The position numbers and the translations under genes were made by a program. The notes under the pieces were generated by a model. It made no database searches. It was not told the DNA's origin and saw only the letters and a list, made by a program, of their open reading frames with translations. Positions 33,162-40,377 of a stretch of DNA of 40,377 nucleotides are shown here, in pieces (the stretch's first letter is position 1; each line of letters starts with the position of its first letter). The stretch comes from an uncultured Cetobacterium sp. (GTDB lineage: Bacteria; Fusobacteriota; Fusobacteriia; Fusobacteriales; Fusobacteriaceae), in the NCBI RefSeq assembly GCF_947038635.1, contig NZ_CAMQXC010000006.1, positions 1 through 40,377 on the forward strand, written 5' to 3'.

Positions 33162-34001
33162 TTAGAATCTATATCCTAAATCTAGAGCTAGAGTTTTTCT
33201 ATCTCCAAATGAATACTCTAATAAAACTGTAAAATTATTTTTTATAACTGTAAAAACTCCTGCTGCTGGTGTTAACTCCTCTAGGTCCATTTGAAACTTA
33301 TAGTTTAAATTTGTAGCTGGAATAACTCCTGATATCTCACTATTGGTTTTTTGATATGAGGCTCCTAAATATGGTGTTATAGAATAATCACTATCTCTAT
33401 ATACAACGTATCCCAATCTTCCTGCTGCAACCTCTGCACTTTTTGCTGCTACATCTCCATCCATCTCAATTCTAGTATATGTATATTGTAGTGAAGTGAA
33501 AACTCTTTTATACTCTCCAGCTATTAAAGCTCCTCCACCAAAAAGTTTTCCCTCTGATTTTTGTTTTATATGAAGATTTTCAGGCATAGTTCCAGATATT
33601 TTATCTGCTATACCACCTAGTATTCCATCGTGGAATTTATTTCCAGTGCTATCAAAATTAAAATTTCCTCTCCCTAAGTCAAACTTAGCTTCTGCCTCTA
33701 ACTTACCAGCTATTCCATAGATGTTTAAAAATGGCAGTATAAAGTAATCCGCTTTTACAAGTTGAACCTTTGCATCTACTTCCATATTGTGAGGACTTAA
33801 AAAATCTACATTGGCATTTGGTATTTTTCCTCCAATTTCAATACCATTTACACTAGCACTTTTTAAATCTCCCTTTTCTCTTTGCTTTACTCCCATAACT
33901 GACACACCCCAACGATTCATTGGATATGGAATTCCATTCCAATACTCCTGTGCTAAAATCAGTTGTGGCAGTAAAAATAATAATCCCGTTGTTCTTTTCA
34001 T
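33162..34001 (-). CDS. outer-membrane barrel protein, unknown function
   Basis: A 279-residue exported protein with a signal peptide (MKRTTGLLFLLPQLILAQ, cleavage near 18) and a predicted outer-membrane barrel: alternating amphipathic strands through the body and the terminal pattern TLALDLGYRF ending in Phe. Two cues are LNIYGIAGKLEAEAKFDLG and YTYTRIEMDG, which are barrel strands linked by short turns. I recognise no transport or enzymatic signature. GGGAG precedes the ATG, and an extended -10 (TGATACAAT, 34058-34050, minus strand) is a possible promoter. It may be co-transcribed with uvsE, although their functions do not seem linked. Confidence 0.7.
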   Translation of the reverse strand: MKRTTGLLFLLPQLILAQEYWNGIPYPMNRWGVSVMGVKQREKGDLKSASVNGIEIGGKIPNANVDFLSPHNMEVDAKVQLVKADYFILPFLNIYGIAGKLEAEAKFDLGRGNFNFDSTGNKFHDGILGGIADKISGTMPENLHIKQKSEGKLFGGGALIAGEYKRVFTSLQYTYTRIEMDGDVAAKSAEVAAGRLGYVVYRDSDYSITPYLGASYQKTNSEISGVIPATNLNYKFQMDLEELTPAAGVFTVIKNNFTVLLEYSFGDRKTLALDLGYRF

Positions 34002-34079
34002 GCTTTCTCCCTTAATTTTTTTCCCTTAAAACCCGTTTAAATCCTTTTTATTGTATCATATTTACTATTTTTTAATTAT

Positions 34080-34112
34080 TTTTTATTTTTTAAAATAAAA
34101 AAAGAAATCCTA
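34080..34112 (+). repeat. 33-bp direct repeat, left border of the toxin-antitoxin module
   Basis: Identical to 34410-34442 over 33 bases (T-rich, then TAAAATAAAAAAAGAAATCC, then TA). The period is 330 bp. The right copy contains the T tract of the toxin terminator, so the left copy may be what remains of the end of an earlier module. Confidence 0.9.
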
Positions 34113-34118
34113 TATAAC

Positions 34119-34147
34119 TTGATTTTTGTACGGAAAAAGCGTATAAT
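34119..34147 (+). promoter_or_regulatory. promoter of the antitoxin RNA
   Basis: -35 TTGATT (34119-34124), 17-bp spacer, perfect -10 TATAAT (34142-34147). Start predicted at about 34153-34155. Confidence 0.8.
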
Positions 34148-34153
34148 TCAATT

Positions 34154-34215
34154 AACAGAAATTATTAGTAAACCAAAAAGAGGAGTAACATGTCCAGTTG
34201 CCCTCTTTTTATTTT
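34154..34215 (+). ncRNA. candidate type I antitoxin small RNA
   Basis: A transcript of about 60 nt is predicted from a strong promoter to an intrinsic terminator. The terminator stem is AAAAAGAGG (34175-34183) with CCTCTTTTT (34202-34210), extended inward by GTAAC/GTTGC. The 5' part, TAACAGAAATT (34153-34163) and ATTAGTAAACC (34164-34174), is complementary to the toxin mRNA at 34298-34308 and 34281-34291, i.e. 11 + 11 base pairs around a 6-nt mRNA bulge (34292-34297). This pairing covers the end of the Shine-Dalgarno, the AU of the start codon and early codons, so it should block translation. It has no ORF of note. Tandem orientation, not antisense overlap. Confidence 0.75.
34175..34210 (+). 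terminator. terminator of the antitoxin RNA
   Basis: Stem AAAAAGAGG / CCTCTTTTT with inner GTAAC/GTTGC pairs and loop ATGTCCA; followed by further T-rich sequence. Confidence 0.85.
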
Positions 34216-34225
34216 TTGCATTAGA

Positions 34226-34234
34226 TGTTATACT
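34226..34234 (+). promoter_or_regulatory. extended -10 promoter of the toxin gene
   Basis: TGTTATACT, with -10 TATACT at 34229-34234; weak -35. Predicted start at about 34241, leaving a leader of about 50 nt. Confidence 0.55.
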
Positions 34235-34264
34235 ATTAAAGCAGTTTGACTCTTGGAAAACTAG

Positions 34265-34285
34265 CCTTTCGTAGAAAGGAGGTTT
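34265..34285 (+). promoter_or_regulatory. hairpin and Shine-Dalgarno of the toxin mRNA
   Basis: CCTTTC (34265-34270), loop GTA, GAAAGG (34274-34279), partly enclosing the perfect Shine-Dalgarno AAGGAGG (34276-34282); AAAC (34258-34261) can pair with GTTT (34282-34285). Masking of a strong ribosome-binding site is typical of type I toxins. Confidence 0.65.
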
Positions 34286-34289
34286 ACTA

Positions 34290-34346
34290 ATGTTAAAAAT
34301 TTCTGTTATTATAGTTTTCTTTCTAGTTTCTAAATATATCTACTAG
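34290..34346 (+). CDS. candidate type I toxin, 18-aa hydrophobic peptide
   Basis: Reads MLKISVIIVFFLVSKYIY. The centre (residues 4-14) is a short uncharged membrane-type helix; one Lys precedes it and a Lys plus aromatics follow. In size and composition it resembles the Ibs peptides of E. coli (18-19 residues, hydrophobic, aromatic end), though sequence homology cannot be claimed at this length. It has AAGGAGG 7 bases before the ATG, its own extended -10 promoter, a masked leader, and its own terminator (34390-34409). A candidate antitoxin RNA that pairs with the start region lies immediately upstream. Membrane depolarisation or growth arrest would be the expected effect, by family analogy. 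Small size makes gene-callers miss it. Confidence 0.7.
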   Translation: MLKISVIIVFFLVSKYIY

Positions 34347-34364
34347 AAAAGAGAAAAACTGTAC

Positions 34365-34387
34365 AAACTAGATTGGACACCTAGTTT
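34365..34387 (+). other. hairpin in the toxin mRNA 3' region
   Basis: AAACTAG (34365-34371) and CTAGTTT (34381-34387) form a 7-bp stem with a 9-nt loop, between the toxin stop and its terminator. It may stabilise the mRNA. Confidence 0.45.
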
Positions 34388-34389
34388 CT

Positions 34390-34420
34390 GGCAAGGATAA
34401 AACCTTGCCTTTTTATTTTT
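34390..34420 (+). terminator. terminator of the toxin mRNA
   Basis: Perfect 7-bp stem GGCAAGG / CCTTGCC with loop ATAAAA, followed by a long T-rich tract that begins the right 33-bp repeat. Confidence 0.93.
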
Positions 34421-34442
34421 TAAAATAAAAAAAGAAATCCTA
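34410..34442 (+). repeat. 33-bp direct repeat, right border of the toxin-antitoxin module
   Basis: Second copy of 34080-34112. Downstream of it only the leader of the GlsB-like gene remains. Confidence 0.9.
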
Positions 34443-34498
34443 AAGTATCGCAGAATAAATGATTAGAAAATAGAACTGTTTTAAAAGGAGGTTGTAAA

Positions 34499-34744
34499 AT
34501 GGGAATTTTAACATGGATCATCCTTGGTATTTTAGCTGGTGCTTTAGCTAAGTTCATCATGCCTGGTGCTCAAGGTGGAGGTATAATTGCCACTATGATA
34601 CTTGGTATCGTTGGAGCCTTCGTTGGAGGATTTTTAGGTAGTATTATCGGTATTGGTTCTGTTCATGGATTAAATATTGGTAGTATCTTTACTGCAGCTT
34701 TTGGAGCCATTGTAGTTTTATGGCTTTTCAATAAATTCAGATAA
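34499..34744 (+). CDS. GlsB/YeaQ/YmgE-family membrane protein (second copy)
   Basis: An 81-residue paralogue of the 29221 gene, with the same family plan: MGILTWIILGILAGALAKFIMPG, then a Gly-rich helix (MILGIVGAFVGGFLGSIIGIGS) and a last hydrophobic segment ending in LWLFNKFR. The two copies share most motifs but differ in the middle (a GAQGGG turn here). AAGGAGG precedes the ATG. It is a single-gene unit between the toxin-antitoxin module and a strong terminator. The family is often stress-induced, but its molecular function is not established. Confidence 0.9.
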   Translation: MGILTWIILGILAGALAKFIMPGAQGGGIIATMILGIVGAFVGGFLGSIIGIGSVHGLNIGSIFTAAFGAIVVLWLFNKFR

Positions 34745-34751
34745 ACAAAGA

Positions 34752-34790
34752 AGAGAGATTTCGGCCCCTTCCCCGAAATCTCTCTTTTTT
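34752..34790. terminator. terminator between GlsB-like and giant surface-protein genes
   Basis: Perfect 13-bp stem AGAGAGATTTCGG / CCGAAATCTCTCT with loop CCCCTTCC, then T6. It can serve both convergent genes. Confidence 0.92.
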
Positions 34791-34807
34791 TAATTTAAAA
34801 ATTTTTT

Positions 34808-37800
34808 CTACATAGTTCCTATTATATTTAAGAACCATCCAGAAGTTTTATAGTCCTGTTCTCCTAAAGAGTCCTTGAATCCAGAGAAGTTATATCCCCC
34901 TCCTAGCTTCATGTTTCTATCTATATTTTTATAAACTCCAAAGATAGCTCCACTTAAAACATCCTCATTAGCACGGTCTACCAACCACTGATATTGTCCA
35001 AAAACTTCCCAACTATTCATTACACTGTAGTTAGCTTTAAATCCCAACATATAAAGATCATTTAAATAGTTATTCTTCTCACGTCTATACCCATTTTTCA
35101 TAGATATATCAAGAGATCTTGTAAAGGAGTAGATTGTTTCAAACTCCCCTATGTGAGCACTAAAATCCTTATTAGTTTTACTATCTCTATCTAATATCAC
35201 TGTATATCTTGATAGATAATTTAATCTATCATTGTCTATAGGTCTATAAGCTAGCCCCATACTGCTCTCTAAGTAACTAGTTTTATAGCTATCATCTGTA
35301 AATGAGTAGTTTATCTTTCCTGCAAAAGTATACTCTTTATTATATCTATATGTAAAAGAGTTAGTTGTTAAATACTGTTCTATACTCTCTGAACCTCTGT
35401 CCTCTCTGTACTCAACTCTATTTCGTAAAGTTAAACTCTCTAACTCAGCTCTTAAATATAGTGAGCCTCCTCTTCTACGGCTTCTCTCATCATTTGGTAA
35501 AATTAACTCTCCATGTTGAATAGATCCACCTAATGTTACTCCTCTTCTCAAATCGTAATCTATACCATATCCTTGAAGAGTAGCGTTTTTACCTCTCTCT
35601 TTTACAAATTGGTTCTCTTGGTAGATACTTGTTCTCTCTCCAACTCTAGCTCTTTGACCAACAGTATATCTATCTCTAGATATCTCACCATCTGAACTAT
35701 ATCCTGAATAGATATTGTAGTTATCAAAAAGTTGGTAATCTCCTCCAATCTCAAAGTAGTTTCCTGAATCACCAAAAGATGTTCTACCATTAACTTTTAA
35801 TCTATCGTTTACTCTTTTTTCAGCACCTAAAGATAGAGCATTACTAAGCCCAGCTTTTATCTCACTATATAGTTTTGTACTTTCATTTAAAATATACTCC
35901 AGCTTAGCACTAGTTACTGTCCCCGTTTCTCTTTTCTCTCCCCACTTCATCTGATCTACATATTGAAATTTTAAATAGCTTTTTAAATTTTCAGAGTGAC
36001 TATATTTTAATTCACTTCCAAAAGTTTCTAAAAATCTATCGTCTAAATCTGAAGCAAAGGAGTATCCACGCTCTTTTCTTTCGTACCAGGTTTTTAATTC
36101 CGCCTCTTCTAAAAGTTTTAAAGCTCCTGTAATTCTGTAGGCATTTCCAGATATTTTACTATCATCTCTATCTACCTCTTGGAAAGTTAATCCTCCATCA
36201 AAAGACAGATAATTACTTACATTGGAGATTCCAGAACTACTACTAAACTCTCCCTTTATATAGTTACCCTTTTCATCTTTTAATTTAACCTCTACACCCT
36301 TTAAATCATAGTCTGTTTTCCCACGACTTTCATGAACAGCAGTTACCCCTACACTTAGATTATCATTTATATCTTTTACAGTTTTTACACCATAATTAGA
36401 TGAATCTACAACCTCTCCCTCTTTAGGAAGATAACTATAATCAACTACTAAATATGCATAGTAGTCTGTAGAGCTTCCACCACTTAAAGGTGTTGTGAGT
36501 ATAACTCTTCCTATAAAAGGGTCAATCTCATAGTCTCTTCCCTCTTGTAAGTAGATTACTTTTTCCACAACATAGGTATCTGCATCAACAATTTTTATCC
36601 AAACTTTTTGGCTACCTTTTAACACTTCGCCATTTTTTAGAAAATATAAACTTCCACCAGTTCCTAAAAACTCATCATGACCATACATAGTGTTTGGAGT
36701 ACTCATAAAGACTTTTACATTTATATCATCCTCTTTATACTCACTTTTAAATCCATACAACTCTTTATTATAGTCCATAAACTTTGTTCCCACAAAACCA
36801 GTTTCATAGTTACCCCACATTAGGTATGACTTTTTATGCTCTAACTTTAGGTAAAGTTTTCCATTAGTATTTACCTCTTTTCTAATTTTAGAGTCATCTC
36901 CATACGTTGGATAATAAACATAATCATCATCTGTAACTCTTTCTAAAAGTGTCTGATTTTTTTTATCCTTAGTATCAAAATGTAGTGTTAACTTATAGTC
37001 TCCATAGCTACCCTTACCAAAATATGTAGCCCTCGGTTTATCGCTATCTTTTCCTATATATGCATCCACTAATCCTGTTCCCATATATGTATATTTTTTC
37101 TCAGATTCTTTTTCCTCTGTCTTCTCCTCTTCCTCTATACCTTTTTGAACTATAAAGTTAAATTTTGTTAAAGAGTATGGAGTTATTCTTTTTACAAGAG
37201 GGTTTTCACTTTTAATTACACTTCCCTTGGGCAAACTACTTTCATCAAGTTTTACTGTAAAATTTTCACCAAAAGCTTTATCTACCCACTGATCTGGAAG
37301 ATGGAATCTACCAAACTCGTCAGCTTGAACCACAACTCCACTTGGAGTATAAACAACTGCATAAGGTATTCCCTTATCTGTTGCCTCATCTATTACTTTA
37401 CCTATTATAGTAGCTGTATTTAAAAGAGAATCTCCCTTTACATCAACACTTGTTTCACCTATATTTGATATCTTACTATTTCTATTGGCTACATAACTTT
37501 GGAAAATATTTTTTCCCATATTAGCTCCAACAGTTGCTTTCATATAGAAAGTTTTACTATATTTTTCCCCTGGTTTTAAACTAAATTTTTGAAACTCCTC
37601 ATCTAAATATCTAAAACCTTTTGGAGTGGTATTTTTTAAACTTAGATTTTCGTAACTCTCTTTATCTAAATTTTCCACATTAACAGTAAATCCTACAACC
37701 TCTCCAAGCTTTATCTCACTCTTTGTAGAACTTAAACGAACTCTAACTCCCTGCTCAACCTTCTCATCTTCTGAATACTCAGATAGTGGTTTTAAATAGA

Positions 37801-40377
37801 TTGTTTGATCATCATTTGTTCCACCAGCTATTTTAGCTTTACTTTCAATAACTCCAATAGCACTACTATCTATATCAGCTTCAACTAAAAACTCTATAGT
37901 TACTCCAGGCCCTATATCAACCTTTGTATTTAAATCCTCTCTTCCTGATATCTCATTTTTTAAATATGTATGCTTTTTAAATCTACTCGATTCATCTTTA
38001 GCCCCTAAATACGTTACCTTCCAATTGGAGAAAGCTCTTCCATAACGCTTCCCCTCTTTCTCAGTTGTAACTTCAGAAAGTATGTCCTCTATAGGAATAG
38101 AACGACCATATCCATCACCTTTATTTTTGATAGTAAGCATGTATTTAAGTTTATCTCCTGGTTTATATATACCATTTTCAGGTTCTAAAAGAGTCTTTTC
38201 TCCACTTATAGAACCTCCAACACTCCCTAGTTCATCGGTAGTTTTACCCATTCCATTGACAACAAAACTCATCCCACTTAAGGTTCCAATAGCTTTGTCT
38301 GAAACTATCCCTGTTATCTCAAAAGTTATACTACTTTTAGGAGCAAAATCTACATTCTTTTTTATGTAACTTCCTGTATCTCCCATCTTAGATGTTATTA
38401 CTGTTCTTGGATCACTACTTTTTACACTTATATTTATTCCCTCTAAAACTTTCTCTTTAACATCTGATCCAGCTACTAAAGCTTTTATCTCATCAAGATT
38501 ACTTTCAACACTTAGATTATCTAAAAATCCCTCTCCTATGTTTTTTAAAGTAGCCTCATAAGTTACCATATCACCTGGTTTATATTTCACTCCACTAGTT
38601 ACTATTTTTCCATTTACACTCTTTAAACTACTTGAAAACTCTAGCTTTCCAGGCAGTGACTTAACTTCACTCTCTTTTATATCTTCACCATAAATAGACT
38701 TCATATGTATACTATCAAAAATACTATTTTTAGTGATTCCTTTAAAACTATATTTTATCTCCTGCCCTGGATATATAACTGGAGTCTTCTCAATTGGTGA
38801 GTCATTCTTAAAGGCATTTACTTTTTTATTTTCAACTCCAGAAGCTGAAACTAATGCTTCATCTACATTTAATCTGTATTTTTGTTCATATGCAGTTCCA
38901 TAACCTTTATTTTTCAATGTGATAGTATAACTAATCTCTTCACCAGCTTTATAACTCTCTTTTGAAACTTTTAAACTATGAACTACATCACTTTTTTCCA
39001 TCTTTGCAATAGTACTATGCTTAATAATATTTCCCACTGCTTCTTTAGATATTTTTCCTCTTACTTTGTACTCTATAAAACCTCCTGGTAAGATATTTAA
39101 AACATCCTCTCCTTCTGAAGTTTCATCCACTATTAAACCCTTTTCTCGAGATATTTTTTTATCACTAGATGAAAAAGCTAAAATCTCTTTTCCATTTATA
39201 GATTTTGTTTTTAAATAATCTATATTACTATTAAATCTATAGTTATTTAAAATTCCAAGACCTATATTTTCAACTTTAAATAGATATTCTATATAACCTT
39301 CTGATGTATATCCCTTTAGTTTTTTATTACCACTTTTATCCAAATAGCTCTCTACTTGGTAGGTTATCTTAGACTCTGAACTATGTGATGAAATTTTATT
39401 ATTGACCGTATGACTATCAATCAATATTTTTGATTCTATATCACTAACACTAAAATCATCTACATACACACCATATTTTTTTATAATTTTTTTGCCCTTT
39501 CCTAAAGCTACTACCTCTTTTAAACTAGTCTCATTTTTAGGAAAAGCTTTAATAACTTCTCCCTTCCAGTTTACTGCTTCACTTTTATCAACTAAAAACT
39601 CTAAAGGAATATTACTACCATTTCCTTTTCCACTATTTTTTATCTCTATCTCATATATATACTCTTTTCCAGGAGAGTATTTTTCACTATTTAAAAACTT
39701 TACATCTAGTTTATATGGCTCACTTTTAGTAACTAAACCTTTATATTCAATATCACCTAAAATATTCTCATTTATTTTACCTTTAATCTCGTAGATTAAG
39801 CTCTCTCCAAAAGGGATATCCATCTCATTTTGAACATTTTCTCTATTACTTTTAACCTCTATATTTGAAAGTAGTAGCTCTTTTTTTCCATTTAAAGTAG
39901 GCACTAAAATTTTATCTATACTCTCATCTAACTTGAAGTTATTCAAATATCCTGGTCCATCAGGTTCAACTACTACTTTATATTTTATGTAGTCTCCAGG
40001 AGAGTAAGTTTTTAAATCTACCTCTCTTTTTACTCTAGGTTTTGAACCTAAAACTTCCCCTTTATATGTTCTTTTTTCTAAAAGCTGTTTATCCTCATAA
40101 ATTGTAACTATATTTTTTATCTCTTGAGGAATTAATTTTGGATTTGGTATAGCTATAATCTCATATTTTACACTCTCTTCTGGAAGTAACTCCACAATTT
40201 TGTCATCTAAAATATCTCTATCTCCTGTACTAATTTTTATACCATTTTTATATATCTCCCAAGAGGTAAACACCTCACCTTCAACATCTAAAAATCCTTC
40301 ACCACTATTGGCTAACTGTCCTCTAATTTTTGTTAAATCATTCACTATCTGGATATCTCTTTTAGGACTATTTTCAT
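34808..40377 (-). CDS. giant surface protein with tandem repeat modules and outer-membrane barrel (5' end outside the window)
   Basis: At least 1855 residues; the frame is open to the window edge, so the N terminus and signal peptide are missing (a GTG at 40345 is only an internal codon). Counted from 40345: about 1-975 holds some seven DUF11/CARDB-like modules, each beginning like Y-x-P-G-D-x-x-x-Y (near 112, 222, 345, 462, 587, 725, 874). A carboxypeptidase-regulatory-like fold (ATIIGKVIDEATDKGIPYAV) lies at about 980-1060. A Glu/Lys linker follows. From about 1090 to the end is a long predicted outer-membrane barrel, with an early VIYLQEGRDYEIDPFIGRV segment. The protein should display its repeats at the cell surface or periplasm. 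No ligand can be assigned. The C terminus ends in IIGTM, not in Phe. Confidence 0.8.
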   Translation of the reverse strand, partial: ENSPKRDIQIVNDLTKIRGQLANSGEGFLDVEGEVFTSWEIYKNGIKISTGDRDILDDKIVELLPEESVKYEIIAIPNPKLIPQEIKNIVTIYEDKQLLEKRTYKGEVLGSKPRVKREVDLKTYSPGDYIKYKVVVEPDGPGYLNNFKLDESIDKILVPTLNGKKELLLSNIEVKSNRENVQNEMDIPFGESLIYEIKGKINENILGDIEYKGLVTKSEPYKLDVKFLNSEKYSPGKEYIYEIEIKNSGKGNGSNIPLEFLVDKSEAVNWKGEVIKAFPKNETSLKEVVALGKGKKIIKKYGVYVDDFSVSDIESKILIDSHTVNNKISSHSSESKITYQVESYLDKSGNKKLKGYTSEGYIEYLFKVENIGLGILNNYRFNSNIDYLKTKSINGKEILAFSSSDKKISREKGLIVDETSEGEDVLNILPGGFIEYKVRGKISKEAVGNIIKHSTIAKMEKSDVVHSLKVSKESYKAGEEISYTITLKNKGYGTAYEQKYRLNVDEALVSASGVENKKVNAFKNDSPIEKTPVIYPGQEIKYSFKGITKNSIFDSIHMKSIYGEDIKESEVKSLPGKLEFSSSLKSVNGKIVTSGVKYKPGDMVTYEATLKNIGEGFLDNLSVESNLDEIKALVAGSDVKEKVLEGINISVKSSDPRTVITSKMGDTGSYIKKNVDFAPKSSITFEITGIVSDKAIGTLSGMSFVVNGMGKTTDELGSVGGSISGEKTLLEPENGIYKPGDKLKYMLTIKNKGDGYGRSIPIEDILSEVTTEKEGKRYGRAFSNWKVTYLGAKDESSRFKKHTYLKNEISGREDLNTKVDIGPGVTIEFLVEADIDSSAIGVIESKAKIAGGTNDDQTIYLKPLSEYSEDEKVEQGVRVRLSSTKSEIKLGEVVGFTVNVENLDKESYENLSLKNTTPKGFRYLDEEFQKFSLKPGEKYSKTFYMKATVGANMGKNIFQSYVANRNSKISNIGETSVDVKGDSLLNTATIIGKVIDEATDKGIPYAVVYTPSGVVVQADEFGRFHLPDQWVDKAFGENFTVKLDESSLPKGSVIKSENPLVKRITPYSLTKFNFIVQKGIEEEEKTEEKESEKKYTYMGTGLVDAYIGKDSDKPRATYFGKGSYGDYKLTLHFDTKDKKNQTLLERVTDDDYVYYPTYGDDSKIRKEVNTNGKLYLKLEHKKSYLMWGNYETGFVGTKFMDYNKELYGFKSEYKEDDINVKVFMSTPNTMYGHDEFLGTGGSLYFLKNGEVLKGSQKVWIKIVDADTYVVEKVIYLQEGRDYEIDPFIGRVILTTPLSGGSSTDYYAYLVVDYSYLPKEGEVVDSSNYGVKTVKDINDNLSVGVTAVHESRGKTDYDLKGVEVKLKDEKGNYIKGEFSSSSGISNVSNYLSFDGGLTFQEVDRDDSKISGNAYRITGALKLLEEAELKTWYERKERGYSFASDLDDRFLETFGSELKYSHSENLKSYLKFQYVDQMKWGEKRETGTVTSAKLEYILNESTKLYSEIKAGLSNALSLGAEKRVNDRLKVNGRTSFGDSGNYFEIGGDYQLFDNYNIYSGYSSDGEISRDRYTVGQRARVGERTSIYQENQFVKERGKNATLQGYGIDYDLRRGVTLGGSIQHGELILPNDERSRRRGGSLYLRAELESLTLRNRVEYREDRGSESIEQYLTTNSFTYRYNKEYTFAGKINYSFTDDSYKTSYLESSMGLAYRPIDNDRLNYLSRYTVILDRDSKTNKDFSAHIGEFETIYSFTRSLDISMKNGYRREKNNYLNDLYMLGFKANYSVMNSWEVFGQYQWLVDRANEDVLSGAIFGVYKNIDRNMKLGGGYNFSGFKDSLGEQDYKTSGWFLNIIGTM

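Noticed and set aside
34175-34210. Attenuator of one long toxin transcript
   Set aside because: A separate extended -10 follows the hairpin, and the pairing of the upstream RNA with the toxin start region explains the layout better; attenuation is not fully excluded.
38082-38369. Antisense ORFs within the giant surface-protein gene (also 39492-39794 and 35602-35790)
   Set aside because: Explained by the codon use of the long gene; no signals or family match.
40339-40345. True start of the giant gene at GTG 40345 or ATG 40341
   Set aside because: The frame stays open to the window edge and no signal peptide follows either codon, so the gene starts outside the window.

Overview
The window is a strongly AT-rich, densely packed bacterial chromosome segment. 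The cell that carries it has an outer membrane: there are LPS-core glycosyltransferases, an O-antigen ligase-like protein, an omptin, an autotransporter and several barrel proteins. Clostridia-like base composition together with Gram-negative envelope genes points to Fusobacteriota (Fusobacterium/Cetobacterium-like). That assignment is an inference from gene content; no rRNA or marker gene is present to prove it.

Layout. (1) 83-11356, minus strand: a ten-gene, mostly overlapping LPS/surface-polysaccharide operon, read from right to left. It holds three GT9 heptosyltransferase-like enzymes, three GT4 enzymes, one GT8, a WaaY/RfaY-like sugar kinase, an O-antigen ligase-like membrane protein and UDP-galactopyranose mutase. 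(2) 11566-15289, plus: an omptin protease with its catalytic residues, followed by a lipoprotein-type autotransporter. (3) 15346-16507: a PerR-like regulator divergent from a PTPS-III-like pterin enzyme with a C-terminal zinc ribbon. A perfect 14-1-14 palindrome lies just downstream of the pterin gene's -10 box. (4) 16686-22278, plus: polysaccharide deacetylase, WaaE-like GT2, an OmpR-type two-component system and a small secreted protein. A class II Fic gene interrupts this block and is bracketed by 33-bp perfect direct repeats. (5) 22386-28281, plus: three overlapping c-di-GMP signalling genes (GGDEF; tandem SBP-GGDEF-EAL; GGDEF). (6) 28304-34001: a small barrel protein, a GlsB-like protein, a cysteine-type formate dehydrogenase catalytic subunit, UV endonuclease UvsE and another barrel protein. 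(7) 34080-34442: an intergenic region that reads as a compact type I toxin-antitoxin module. (8) A second GlsB-like gene and then, minus strand to the right edge, a giant surface protein (repeat modules, carboxypeptidase-regulatory-like domain, outer-membrane barrel) whose N terminus lies outside the window.

The common theme is the cell envelope: LPS building and trimming, an omptin (a family that needs LPS for activity), surface proteins and membrane-linked signalling. The most novel candidate is the type I toxin-antitoxin module. It has an Ibs-sized 18-aa hydrophobic peptide with a strong, hairpin-masked ribosome-binding site. A ~60-nt RNA with its own promoter and terminator lies in tandem upstream, and its 5' end can form 22 base pairs (11 + 11 around a 6-nt bulge) with the toxin translation-initiation region. 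Other points worth attention are the Fic insertion with its repeats and operator-like elements, the palindrome-controlled PTPS-III gene, and a hairpin enclosing the uvsE start site.
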